The notes below the pieces were generated by a model that was not told where the DNA came from, searched no databases, and saw only the letters and a list, made by a program, of their open reading frames with translations. Made by a program: the position numbers and the translations under genes. Positions 18,739 to 27,654 of a DNA stretch of 64,000 nucleotides are shown piece by piece. Source of the DNA: Defluviicoccus sp. bin129 (GTDB lineage: Bacteria; Pseudomonadota; Alphaproteobacteria; MPNO01). The DNA is taken from the NCBI GenBank assembly GCA_002239065.1, contig MPNO01000002.1:62001-126000 (forward strand). The letters are read 5' to 3'. Position 1 is the first letter of the stretch, and each line of letters opens with the position of its first letter.

Positions 18739-20874
18739 TCACATGCCGTCGCGGTGCACCACCTTGCCGCCGACCATGGTGAGCAGGGCGCGGGTATTGC
18801 GGATCTCGTCCGCGTCGATTTCGACGATGTCCTGCGACAGGACCGCTAGGTCGGCGTGCTTGCCGGGCTCGATCGATCCGCGCTCGTCCTCGACGCCCAT
18901 GATGCGCGCGTTGTTGATGGTGTAGAGCTCGAGCGCCTCGGCGGCGGAGATCGCCTGGTCCTCGCCGAGCGTGTAGCCCAGCAGCGTCCCGCGCGTGACC
19001 ATCCACCACATCGACAGGAACGGATCGACCGGCACCACGGGGCCGTCGGTGCCGCCGCCGACCAGGAGCCCGGCATCGATCAGCCGGCGGATCGGGATCG
19101 CGGCCGCCGCCCTGTCGTCGCCCCACCAGCGGCGCTGGTTGTGGCCGAGCAGGACGGGATGGTCCTGGACCGTCGCCAGGACGCCGATGCGGCGCATGGT
19201 CTCGATCGCCTCGTCGGTCGGCAGGAACACGTGCATCAGGGTCCAGCGCAGATCGGCGATCGGAACCGCCTCGGCCACCGCCGCGTAGCAGCGGATGATG
19301 ACGTCGATCGCCTCGTCGCCCACGCCGTGGGTCTGGGCCTGCATCCCGGCCTCGGCCACCAGCTTCAGACATTCGACGAACTCGTCCTCGCCGCCGGGTG
19401 GCGTCATCAGGAGACCGCGATAATCCGCGTGCGGCTGTTCGCCGGGCACGATGCGGTAGGGTTCGTTCAGCCTCGCCCCCTCGACGCCCCCGTCGAGCAT
19501 GAACTTGATGCCGGCGAAGCAGAGCATGTCGTCGCTCGTCTCCGCCTGCATGGCGGCGATGCCGCGCTCGGTGCCGGGCCTGTCGGCCGCCTTGTAGAGC
19601 AGCTCTGTGCGCACGGTGATCGCGTCCTCGTCGCGCAGCCGGCGGTAGACCGCCATGCCGGTCTCGTCGATCACCGGGTCGGTCACGCTGACGATGCCGT
19701 AGGAGTTGAGCTCCTTCATCGCCGCCTTCAGGAGGACCGCCATCTCGTCCTCGGACGGGATCAGGGGCGCCACGCGGCGCGCGAAATAAGCGGCGGTTTC
19801 GAGCAGCACGCCGGTGGCCGCGCCGCTGGCGGGATCGCGGACGATCACGCCGCCGACCGGGTCGGGCGTCTCGTCGGTGATCCCGGCGCGTTCCAGCGCC
19901 CTGGAGTTCACGGTCACCACATGGCCGCCGCGCGGGACGATCACCGGGTTGTCGGGCGCGGCTTCGTCGAGCTCCCAGCGGGTGGGCATGCGTCCCTCGG
20001 CGAGCAGGCTCTCGTGCCAGCCGGAGGTGCCGACGATCCACTCGCCGGCGCGGGTGTCGGCCGCCCGCTCGGCGATCCGCGCCTGCACGTCGGCGACCGA
20101 CCGTGCGTCGAGCAGCTGCACCGTCGGCAGGTTGAGGCCGAGATAGAACTGGTGGATGTGGGAATCGATCAGCCCGGGCACCGCGGTCCTTCCCCCGAGA
20201 TCGACGATCTCGGTGTCCGGCCCCGCATGGGCCGCGACCTCCTCTGCATCGCCCACCGCGACGAAGCGGCCGCCGCGTATGGCGACCGCCTCGGCGGTGG
20301 TGGAGACCCGGTCGACCGTGCGGAAATTGCCGTTGGTCAGGATGATGTCCGCCGGGCCGGTGCCCGTCACCGGCCGCGCCGGGCGCTGCGGGCGGGTTCG
20401 CGCGACGGCATCGGAACCCTCGTCCAGGAATTCGCGCAGCCACGCTCTCGCCTCGGTACCCGCGGCGGTGCCGGGCTGCGGCAGGCGGGCGACCTCCGCG
20501 TCGAGCAGCGCGATGTCTCGGATCGGGTCGGGTTCCCCGGCTTCGGGCACGCCCAGGGAGAGGGTTCCGGTGACTTCCACCGGTTCGTGCATACCGATAC
20601 CGGTCGCCATCGCGGCGGACGGCTCGACCGGCAGGCCGACGGGGACGCCGTGGACGTTGCCGCAGAGATGGCAGGGCGCGAGCGACGCCTCGGTGAGCAG
20701 CAACCGCCCGGGCCGGGGGCTGAGCGACGGCGCGAGATAGCCCCGGATCCGGATGGCGGCGCCGTCGAGACGCCGGGCGAGCGCCGTCGCCGTCTCGTCC
20801 GGCCCGACCAGGGCGCCCACCGCCAGGCCGTGCTGCCCGCCGGTCGCGTCGGGAACGAGGAGATCGGGGTTCAT
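18739..20874 (-). CDS. YtcJ-like amidohydrolase with extra N-terminal Cys/His domain
   Basis: A 711-residue protein. Residues about 175-711 form a YtcJ/N-substituted-formamide-deformylase-type amidohydrolase: DIILTNGNFRTVD, GLIDSHIHQF (metal HxH), THGVGDEAID, LMHVFLPTD, GGGTDGPVVPVDPF and SIEPGKHADL. Residues about 20-170 are additional and not usual for this family. They contain a compact beta-rich module with IRIRGYLAP, CHLCGNVHG (C68, C71, H75) and VEVTGTLSLG, reminiscent of small secreted DUF3299-like modules, though no signal peptide is seen. The start codon overlaps the stop of the alpha/beta hydrolase gene (ATGA). It probably hydrolyses an amide or cyclic imide. The role of the N-terminal module is unknown. 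Confidence 0.8.
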   Translation of the reverse strand: MNPDLLVPDATGGQHGLAVGALVGPDETATALARRLDGAAIRIRGYLAPSLSPRPGRLLLTEASLAPCHLCGNVHGVPVGLPVEPSAAMATGIGMHEPVEVTGTLSLGVPEAGEPDPIRDIALLDAEVARLPQPGTAAGTEARAWLREFLDEGSDAVARTRPQRPARPVTGTGPADIILTNGNFRTVDRVSTTAEAVAIRGGRFVAVGDAEEVAAHAGPDTEIVDLGGRTAVPGLIDSHIHQFYLGLNLPTVQLLDARSVADVQARIAERAADTRAGEWIVGTSGWHESLLAEGRMPTRWELDEAAPDNPVIVPRGGHVVTVNSRALERAGITDETPDPVGGVIVRDPASGAATGVLLETAAYFARRVAPLIPSEDEMAVLLKAAMKELNSYGIVSVTDPVIDETGMAVYRRLRDEDAITVRTELLYKAADRPGTERGIAAMQAETSDDMLCFAGIKFMLDGGVEGARLNEPYRIVPGEQPHADYRGLLMTPPGGEDEFVECLKLVAEAGMQAQTHGVGDEAIDVIIRCYAAVAEAVPIADLRWTLMHVFLPTDEAIETMRRIGVLATVQDHPVLLGHNQRRWWGDDRAAAAIPIRRLIDAGLLVGGGTDGPVVPVDPFLSMWWMVTRGTLLGYTLGEDQAISAAEALELYTINNARIMGVEDERGSIEPGKHADLAVLSQDIVEIDADEIRNTRALLTMVGGKVVHRDGM

Positions 20875-21713
20875 TCTTCGGTCCTCCCTGCGGGTTCGGC
20901 GCGGTCGCGATGCCTGGCGAGGAACGCGCGCAGCGCCGCGTTGAAGGCCTCGGGCCGTTCGATGTTGGAAAGATGTCCGGCGCCCTCGATCACCGCGAAC
21001 TCGGAACCGGCAATACGGTCGTGCAGCGCCTGTCCGATGGCCGGCGGGGTCAGCCTGTCATGCTCGCCGTAGAGCAGGAGCGTCGGGACCGAGATCCGGT
21101 CGATTTCGGCGGACCGGTCGAAGGAGAGCGAAGCCTCGATGGTCTTGAGGTACGAGTCCTTGTGGAGCGCGGCGATGCTGTCCCAAAGCCGCCGGCGGGC
21201 GCCCTCGTCGGCGCCGGGTCCGACCAGGCTTTCCACCAGCGCGTCGGCGATATCGCGGGGCTCCTTGCCCGCCTTGAGCGGCGCCTGGCGCAGGCGGATG
21301 AACTCGGCGCGCTTCTCCGGCGTCATCGACCCGCGGAAATCGGACATCGTGTCGCACAGCACCAGCGTGGCGACCCGGTCGGGGTAGCGGGCATAAAAGT
21401 CCTGGGCGATCCGCCCGCCCATCGAGAGCCCGACGAAATGCGCCTTCCCGGCCTCGAAGCGGTCGAGCACCCTGAGCGCGTCGCGCGCGAAATCCCCGAA
21501 ATCGAGCGGGCCCTCGTAGTCGTCGGAATCGCCATAGCCGCGCGCGTCCCAGGCAACCGCATGGAAGGAGTCGCCCAGGGCTTCGAGCTGCGCGGTCCAG
21601 TTGGTCCGGTTGCCGCCGATACCGTGCAGGAAGAACACCAGGGAGCCCGACCCGGCCCGGTGGAGGGCGAGCCGCGGCGTCCCCTCGACGAAGACGGTCG
21701 ATATTTCCGACAT
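20871..21713 (-). CDS. Alpha/beta hydrolase, enol-lactonase-like
   Basis: A 280-residue alpha/beta hydrolase with the nucleophile elbow GLSMGG, the acid in LYGEHDRLTPP and the His in GAGHLSNIERP, so the triad is complete. It resembles 3-oxoadipate enol-lactonase (PcaD) and related C-C or ester hydrolases. The ATG at 21713 is chosen over one two codons upstream because GGAGG then sits six bases before the start. It is coupled by ATGA to the amidohydrolase and follows the cupin gene by 49 bases, so the three likely work in one catabolic route. Confidence 0.87.
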   Translation of the reverse strand: MSEISTVFVEGTPRLALHRAGSGSLVFFLHGIGGNRTNWTAQLEALGDSFHAVAWDARGYGDSDDYEGPLDFGDFARDALRVLDRFEAGKAHFVGLSMGGRIAQDFYARYPDRVATLVLCDTMSDFRGSMTPEKRAEFIRLRQAPLKAGKEPRDIADALVESLVGPGADEGARRRLWDSIAALHKDSYLKTIEASLSFDRSAEIDRISVPTLLLYGEHDRLTPPAIGQALHDRIAGSEFAVIEGAGHLSNIERPEAFNAALRAFLARHRDRAEPAGRTEE

Positions 21714-21762
21714 CGGCATCCTCCGGTTCGGTTCCCCGCCGGCCGGGCTCGCACCGGGGCGT

Positions 21763-22176
21763 TCAGGACGACGGCGCGATCTCGACCGGGTTGTCGAAGC
21801 TCACGACTTCGTGAAAGTCGTAGCCGCCGGGCGCGTAGATTTCGATGACGCGCGTCGGGCCGTGGCCGCCCGCGCTTCCGGCGGTGTGCACCACCCCCGC
21901 CGGGATGTAGCCGACATCGTCCTTGCGCAGAAGATGGCGCTCGCCCTCGACGACGACCTCGAGCACCCCCTCCAGTACGATGTAGACGTTGTCGGCGTTC
22001 TCGTGGAAATGGACCTCGCCGGGGCCGCTGTCGTCGTTGATGACGTTGATGTGGACGTCGACCTTCCGGCAGCCCATCTCGGGGTTGATCAGCTTGATGC
22101 CGGTGCCCCGCCCCAGCTTCATGTTCCGGGTCGGCGCGCCGTGAATGTTGGTGAAGAAGGGTCTGGCTTCGACCAT
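21763..22176 (-). CDS. Small cupin-domain protein
   Basis: A 137-residue single-domain cupin. Motif 1 reads GPGEVHFHENADNVYIVLEG and motif 2 contains GYIPAGVVHTAG, so the metal-binding His and Glu residues are in place. Such proteins act as small metal-dependent isomerases or dioxygenases, or as sugar/ligand-binding domains. The ATG at 22176 follows AGGGAC. It begins the cupin, hydrolase, amidohydrolase gene run. Confidence 0.82.
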   Translation of the reverse strand: MVEARPFFTNIHGAPTRNMKLGRGTGIKLINPEMGCRKVDVHINVINDDSGPGEVHFHENADNVYIVLEGVLEVVVEGERHLLRKDDVGYIPAGVVHTAGSAGGHGPTRVIEIYAPGGYDFHEVVSFDNPVEIAPSS

Positions 22177-22355
22177 CGTCCCTGTCCCCGAAGTTGCAGC
22201 CTCAAGCGAGAGCGGACAGGCACGTTTCCGTGCCGCCGGCCGACTCGATCGCCGTCCTGAGCTCGACGACTTCAAACCCCATGATCCCCTCGGCGCGGTG
22301 GTCGCGTGGAGGGCCGATACTGGGTACCGCCCCGCACGCTGTCAAACCTGCCCCG

Positions 22356-23870
22356 TCAGAGGGTACGCCAGTCGAAATTCGCCTCGAACGCCGCCGCGGC
22401 CCGGTAGACGGTCGGCTCCTCCCACCACCGCCCGGTGATCATCAGCCCGACCGGAAGGCCGTCGACCGTGCCGCAGGGCACCGACATCGAAGGCTGCCCG
22501 GTGTAGTTGTAGGTCGGACAGTTGGCCAGCATGTTCCAGGCGTGATCGCAATACGCCGCGATCGAGGCGTCCGCCGCCGGAAACGGCTGCGCCACCAGCG
22601 GCACGGTCGGCATCAGCAGGAGATCGAAGTCCTCCATCAGCCGCGCGAACCCGTCCTTCGCCTTGCGCTGCAGGTTCATCCCCTTGGCGTATACGCGCCC
22701 GCCCAGGGTCTCCATGTACCAGGCCCCGAGCAGCGTGAAGGCGCGGACGGTGGGCGGCAGCTCATGCGCGCGCTCGGTCCAGCCGTTGCAGCGTTCGAGC
22801 GCGCCGCGGACATAGAGCCCGGGCAGGCCGTAGAACACGCCGCCCTGCAGCATCATTTCCCGCGCCAGCCCCTCGGCGAGGGCCGGCATGTACATGACCG
22901 CGGCCTCGCGGTGCAGCGGGAAGGCGATGGTCTCGACCTCCGCGCCGAGCTCGCCGAACCTGGCGCAGGCGGCGCGCACCACGGCGTCGGACTCGGGCTG
23001 GGAGCGGGGATGGTCGAACCCGTCCTCGATCACCGCGATCCGCAGCCCGGAAACCCCGCCGTCCAGCATCTCCGAATAGGGATGCGTGACCACGTCGCGC
23101 TGCCGTCCGTCGATGCCGTCGGGACCCGCGATGGCCTCGAGCATCGAGGCGTTGTCGGCCACGGTCGCGGTCATCGGCCCGACATGGTCGATGGCGGCTT
23201 CGATCCCGAGAACCCCGGTATAGGGCACCAGGCCGTAGGTGGGTTTCATCCCGTATACGCCGCAGAACGAGGCCGGCATGCGAATCGACCCGCCCTGGTC
23301 GCCGCCGATCGCCATGTCGACCTCGCCGGCCGCCACCAGCGCCGCGCTGCCGGAGGACGAGCCGCCGGCGCTATAGCCCATCCGGTGCGGGTTGTGGCAG
23401 GGGCCGGTCGCGTTCGTATGGCTGCTGCCCGAGAGGCAGTAGTTCTCGCAATGCGCCTTCCCCAGGATCGTCGCGCCGGCATCGAGAAGGCGCGTGACGA
23501 TCGTCGCATCGACCTCGGGGACATAGCCCTCGAGGATCGACGTGCCGTTCATCATCGGCACGCCGGCCAGCATGACGTTGTCCTTGAGCGCGACCGTCTT
23601 GCCCTTCAGCCTGCCGTCCGGCGCACCCTCGACCCGGCTCTTGTAGTACCAGGCGTTGTAGCGGTTTTCCTCGCCGTCGGGCCGGTAGCCGGGGGTCCGC
23701 GGATATTTCACCTCCGGCAGGCAGTCCGGCATCTTCTGCTGGGCGTCGGCCATGCCGACCAGCGGTGCGAGCAGCGCGCTGTATTCCCCGGCCTCCCCGT
23801 CGGTCAGCCCGAAGCCCAGGGAGCGGGCGAGATCCTGAAGTTCCGACGCGCTGGGACCCTGAAGTGTCAT
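22356..23870 (-). CDS. Amidase, amidase-signature family
   Basis: A 504-residue amidase-signature enzyme. The Lys of the Ser-cisSer-Lys triad is in [10 protein letters not shown] and the Ser-rich motif reads [14 protein letters not shown] followed by [16 protein letters not shown]. It hydrolyses a carboxylic amide to acid and ammonia. It has no signal peptide, so it is cytoplasmic. The ATG start has GGAGG upstream. It lies 51 bases after the alcohol dehydrogenase gene. The length is normal and the substrate is not predictable. Confidence 0.92.
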   Translation of the reverse strand: MTLQGPSASELQDLARSLGFGLTDGEAGEYSALLAPLVGMADAQQKMPDCLPEVKYPRTPGYRPDGEENRYNAWYYKSRVEGAPDGRLKGKTVALKDNVMLAGVPMMNGTSILEGYVPEVDATIVTRLLDAGATILGKAHCENYCLSGSSHTNATGPCHNPHRMGYSAGGSSSGSAALVAAGEVDMAIGGDQGGSIRMPASFCGVYGMKPTYGLVPYTGVLGIEAAIDHVGPMTATVADNASMLEAIAGPDGIDGRQRDVVTHPYSEMLDGGVSGLRIAVIEDGFDHPRSQPESDAVVRAACARFGELGAEVETIAFPLHREAAVMYMPALAEGLAREMMLQGGVFYGLPGLYVRGALERCNGWTERAHELPPTVRAFTLLGAWYMETLGGRVYAKGMNLQRKAKDGFARLMEDFDLLLMPTVPLVAQPFPAADASIAAYCDHAWNMLANCPTYNYTGQPSMSVPCGTVDGLPVGLMITGRWWEEPTVYRAAAAFEANFDWRTL

Positions 23871-23921
23871 CGTCCTGTTCCTCCGTGCCGGTGTTTCCCC
23901 TGACCTGTATACACCGGGCGG

Positions 23922-25007
23922 TCACATCTCGAGGATCGGCTTGACCGTGGTGCCCGCCTCGCTGTCGTGGAAGGCCTGCTCGATATCGTCGAACGGATAG
24001 AACCTGACCAGCCGGTCGAAGGGGAACACGCCCTGCATGTGGAAATCGACCAGCTGGGGAATGAAGACGTCGGGGTTGCTGTTCCCCTCCATGATGCCGA
24101 GAACCCTGCGGTTCATCATCAGCGGCCGCAGCGGGACGGTCAGCTCCCCGGTCTCGGTCGGGGCCACGAAGCCGAAACTGCCGTGCGGCGCCAGGCTTGC
24201 GATCGCGTCCAGCATCACCGGGCCGATGGCGGTGGTATCCAGCGCGAAATCGACCCCGTGGGGGATCAGGTCGCGGATCCGCTCGTGCACGGACCCGCCA
24301 CCGGCACGGATCGCGTGGTCGGCGCCGAGCTCGGTGGCGAGCTGCAACCGGTTGGGGTGGAGGTCGACGGCGACCACCTCGGCCGCGCCGGCGATCCGCG
24401 CCGCCATCACCGCGGAAAGACCGAGGGAGCCCGCGCCGAAGACGGCGAGCGTCTGCCCGGGCTTCATCCGGAACACGTTGAGCACCGCGCCCGCCCCGGT
24501 CTGAATCCCGCAGCCCAGCGGCCCCAGCATGCTCAACGGCGCGTCCTTGCGCACCTTGACCACGCCGGTCCGGCGTCCCAGAGCATGGGTGGCGAAGGAC
24601 GATTGATTGAAGAAGTCGCCATGCACCGGGCCGTCGGCGCCGTGCAGGTAGTGGGTTCCGTCGGGGCGGGTGCAGGCGAAGTGATTGGTGTTGTAGCAAT
24701 AGGCCGGCCGGGCGCTGTGGCAGCTCGGGCAGTGCCCGCACCAGGTGAAGGTCATCACCACGTGATCGCCCGGCTCCAAATCGGCAACGCCCGGGCCGAC
24801 CGCCTCGACGACGCCCGCGCCTTCGTGCCCGAGCACCACCGGACGGGGCGACCGGTCGGTGACCGCCGTCTTCAGGTCGGTGTGGCAGACGCCGGTCGCG
24901 GTCAGCTTGACCAGCACCTCGTCGGCGCCCGGTCCGGCCATCTCCAGGGTCTCGATCGAAGGCTTCAGACCGGTATCGCGAAATACCGCCGCCCTGATTT
25001 CCGTCAT
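23922..25007 (-). CDS. Zinc-dependent alcohol dehydrogenase (aryl-alcohol type)
   Basis: A 361-residue medium-chain dehydrogenase. Catalytic zinc ligands are in TGVCHTDLKT and LGHEGAGVVE. The structural-zinc cysteines include CGHCPSCHSARPAYC. The Rossmann motif is FGAGSLGLSAV. The overall pattern fits the benzyl/aryl-alcohol dehydrogenase (XylB-like) branch, which oxidises an alcohol with NAD. The ATG at 25007 follows GGAG. Gene order (flavoprotein, alcohol dehydrogenase, amidase) suggests stepwise degradation of an aromatic or amide substrate. Confidence 0.9.
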   Translation of the reverse strand: MTEIRAAVFRDTGLKPSIETLEMAGPGADEVLVKLTATGVCHTDLKTAVTDRSPRPVVLGHEGAGVVEAVGPGVADLEPGDHVVMTFTWCGHCPSCHSARPAYCYNTNHFACTRPDGTHYLHGADGPVHGDFFNQSSFATHALGRRTGVVKVRKDAPLSMLGPLGCGIQTGAGAVLNVFRMKPGQTLAVFGAGSLGLSAVMAARIAGAAEVVAVDLHPNRLQLATELGADHAIRAGGGSVHERIRDLIPHGVDFALDTTAIGPVMLDAIASLAPHGSFGFVAPTETGELTVPLRPLMMNRRVLGIMEGNSNPDVFIPQLVDFHMQGVFPFDRLVRFYPFDDIEQAFHDSEAGTTVKPILEM

Positions 25008-25036
25008 CGTTTTCTCCCGAGTGTTGTGCGGCGCGG

Positions 25037-26251
25037 TCAGTAGGGCGCGCCGCGAGGTTCGAGCCCGAGCCGGGCCTGGCCGTACATCGCCGCGTGGACG
25101 TCCCAGTTGAGGAACGCGTGGTGGGACACGGCGTGCGCGTCGCGCCAGGCGCGCTGGACCGGTTCGGCGTGATGGATGCCGGTCGCGCCCGTCGCGCCCC
25201 ACAGGGCGTCGAGCCCCTGCAGGGCGAGCTGGACGACATAGGCCTGGACGACCCGGTTCTCCAGACGCGCGCCGCGGTCCAGCTGCGCGGCCCGGTCGAT
25301 GACCGCGCGCCGCGTGTCCTCGATCTGCGAGAACATCAGCGCCTTCGCCGCCTTCAGCGCCATCGCCGCGTGCCCGACCCGCATCTGGATTGCGGGAAAC
25401 TCGGCGACCCTGGCGCCCGCGCCGACCCCGCTGCCGCGGACCCGCCAATCGGCCAGCAGCGCGACGAAGTGGTCGAGCGCGCCCTGGAGGCATCCGACCG
25501 CCGTCGCCGACAGGCCGTGGGCGCCGAGCGAAAACACCGGGTAGCGCCCGAGATTGGTCTCGAAGGCGAGCGTGCCCGGCGTGTCGGTCGAGACGAAGAC
25601 ATCCGCGGGAAGGCTCCGATGGTCCGGCACGAAGACGTTGTCGGCGACAACCGCATGGCTGCCGGTCGCCGCGAGCCCCATCGTGTCCCAGTCTTCTTCC
25701 ATCCCGCAATCCGACATCGGCACCACCACGAACCCCGGGACCGCGCGCCCGCCATCCTGCGCCGGGGGCAGCGCGACGCCGAGCAGCGCGACATCGGCGT
25801 AGTCGCAGCCGCTGGCGTAGCGCCACCTCCCGTCGATCCGGAACCCGCCATCGACCCGCTCGCAGTTGCCGGTCGCCGGGAACGAGGTCACGACCAGCTT
25901 GTCGGGGCCGTCGGCCCAGATCTCCTCCTGGCAGGCCAGCGGAAACTGCGCGACCATCCACTGGTGCGAAATGCCGCAGCTCGCGACCCAGCCGGTGGAT
26001 CCGCACGCCGCGGACAGCTCCAGGATCACGTTTATCGCGGTCTCCAGGTCGAGCTCGTAGCCGCCGAAACGGCGGGGCAGAAGAATACGGAGAAAACCGG
26101 CCTCCCTGATCGCCGCATCGACCCGTGGGGAAATCCTGCGCGCCTTCTCCGCGCTCTCGGCGTCGGTCCTGAGCGTCGGCGCCAATGCCCGCGCCGCCGC
26201 GATCAGCGCGTCGCCATCGGCATGGCCTGGCTCGGTATCGCTCGAAGTCAT
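25037..26251 (-). CDS. Acyl-CoA dehydrogenase-like flavoprotein (group D monooxygenase type)
   Basis: A 404-residue protein with the acyl-CoA dehydrogenase fold: N-terminal helical domain, middle beta domain with WRYASGCDYAD and TGSHAVVADNVFVPD, and a C-terminal helical bundle with GATGATGIHHAEPVQRAWRD. The C-terminal HxHH-type segment and lack of the usual catalytic Glu context resemble HsaA/HpaH/DszC-type flavin monooxygenases rather than true dehydrogenases. It probably hydroxylates an aromatic or heteroatom substrate and would need a reductase partner, which is not seen here. It precedes the alcohol dehydrogenase by 29 bases. Confidence 0.8.
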   Translation of the reverse strand: MTSSDTEPGHADGDALIAAARALAPTLRTDAESAEKARRISPRVDAAIREAGFLRILLPRRFGGYELDLETAINVILELSAACGSTGWVASCGISHQWMVAQFPLACQEEIWADGPDKLVVTSFPATGNCERVDGGFRIDGRWRYASGCDYADVALLGVALPPAQDGGRAVPGFVVVPMSDCGMEEDWDTMGLAATGSHAVVADNVFVPDHRSLPADVFVSTDTPGTLAFETNLGRYPVFSLGAHGLSATAVGCLQGALDHFVALLADWRVRGSGVGAGARVAEFPAIQMRVGHAAMALKAAKALMFSQIEDTRRAVIDRAAQLDRGARLENRVVQAYVVQLALQGLDALWGATGATGIHHAEPVQRAWRDAHAVSHHAFLNWDVHAAMYGQARLGLEPRGAPY

Positions 26252-26300
26252 CCGCGCGCTCTCCGATCGGCGCCCGCCGCCCGGTCCTTCGCCGCCGATA

Positions 26301-27491
26301 TCAGTGCCCGCCGCGCAGGATCGTCCCCGCCGCGTAGCTCGTGCCCAGCGGCCTGGCGCTGTTGGGGCTGCGCACGAACGGGCGCGGCATCATGGCGTTG
26401 AAGTCGGCGTTGTCGGCCGGGTCCAGCGGCGCGCCGGCGAAGCGCGGGTCGTCGGCGTCGTAGCGCATGCAGCGGAAGACCATGTTGTTGGTCCCGAAGA
26501 TCGGGTGCTCGTAATAGAACGGGCTGACGAACTCCCACACGACGTCGCCGTCGCGCGTCACCTCGAACAGCCGCCCCTTGGTGCATTCGCAGATCAGCGT
26601 GTTGCCGTTGGCGAGCCGCTGGGCGCCCGAGCAGATGAAGCTCGAGAAGTCGTAGACCGGGTTCTCCTTGTACTCCCATACGATCTCGCCGGTCGCCGGG
26701 TCGACCTCGATCACCCGCGAGTAGTCGATCGTCGTGTGGGTACGGTGCGCGCCATTGTCGAAAACCAGCACGTTGCCCCCTTCGAGCCAGGTCGGGTCGT
26801 GCTGGCCGGCGATCTGCCCGGGACCCCAGCGCCAGTCGATATTGCCGCTCGCCCGGTCGACGATGACGATCGTGTTCGTAAAGCGGAAGCTCATCAGGAG
26901 GCGGCCGTCGGGCATCTCGTGCAGCGCGTTGAGATTGGTCCAGCGGTCGCGCGGATGCATGGGGCCGATCGCGTCGATCCCGGGATCGAGGTGCTCGAAG
27001 GTCAGCCATTCCCAGACGACGTTTCCGGCGCGGTCGATCTCCTGCACCGCTTCGCCGTACATCTCGCCGTTGCGCTCGGTGCCGGGCTGGCCGCCCGCGA
27101 CGCGGCGGGCGATCTCGGCCGGTACGCGGCGCCACTTGTTGACCAGCACGTTGCCGTTGGCGAGCGGCTCGAAGCAGTGGCTGAGATAGGGGTCGCGGTA
27201 CTGCCAGACGACCTCGCCCGCCCAGTCGTACTCCACGAGCTCGCCGCCATTGCCCGCGAGCTCGGGGATCGCGGGCGTCCTGCGGCCGGCGAAGAGCAGG
27301 TTGCCGTTGTCGAGCAGCTCGCCGTAATTGCCCGGCAGGTTCTCGGTCGGCCAGCGGTGCACGATGGTGCCCCACATGTCGATCAGCCAGACGTTGCGGC
27401 CGTACATCGGTGCGAACAGCGTATAGCCGTCATGGGTGCGTCCCGGTTCGTAGTGGGTCACTCCGCGGGCGCCGCGCAGACCGGCGCTCAT
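26301..27491 (-). CDS. Arylsulfotransferase-family beta-propeller protein
   Basis: A 396-residue protein with repeated blades of the form LxNGNxLxxxxxxxxxxEVDxxGxVVWEY (for example NGNLLFAG, NGNVLVNKW and NGNTLICECTKGRLFEVT), characteristic of aryl-sulfate sulfotransferase propellers. No signal peptide is visible from the chosen ATG at 27491, whereas classical ASST enzymes are periplasmic. Catalytic function is therefore uncertain; sulfate transfer or plain substrate binding are both possible. It starts the minus-strand catabolic run and is divergent from the Zn-dehydrogenase gene across 163 bases. Confidence 0.78.
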   Translation of the reverse strand: MSAGLRGARGVTHYEPGRTHDGYTLFAPMYGRNVWLIDMWGTIVHRWPTENLPGNYGELLDNGNLLFAGRRTPAIPELAGNGGELVEYDWAGEVVWQYRDPYLSHCFEPLANGNVLVNKWRRVPAEIARRVAGGQPGTERNGEMYGEAVQEIDRAGNVVWEWLTFEHLDPGIDAIGPMHPRDRWTNLNALHEMPDGRLLMSFRFTNTIVIVDRASGNIDWRWGPGQIAGQHDPTWLEGGNVLVFDNGAHRTHTTIDYSRVIEVDPATGEIVWEYKENPVYDFSSFICSGAQRLANGNTLICECTKGRLFEVTRDGDVVWEFVSPFYYEHPIFGTNNMVFRCMRYDADDPRFAGAPLDPADNADFNAMMPRPFVRSPNSARPLGTSYAAGTILRGGH

Positions 27492-27654
27492 GACGGACGG
27501 CTTTCCATGCCGGCGCTCCCTTGCAACGGTTCGGCCGATACCGTCCCGGCGTGGCGGCGGCGAGTCAACCGCCGGGCCGCCCGGTTGACCCGTCGGCGAT
27601 GCCGCGACCATCCTTGCCCGGCGAGTTTCACCCTGGATCGGGGAGACGGCTTCG

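Noticed and set aside
22219-22234. Hairpin GGCACG-TTTC-CGTGCC upstream of the cupin gene
   Set aside because: Stem of six pairs and no T-run; could be chance in GC-rich DNA.
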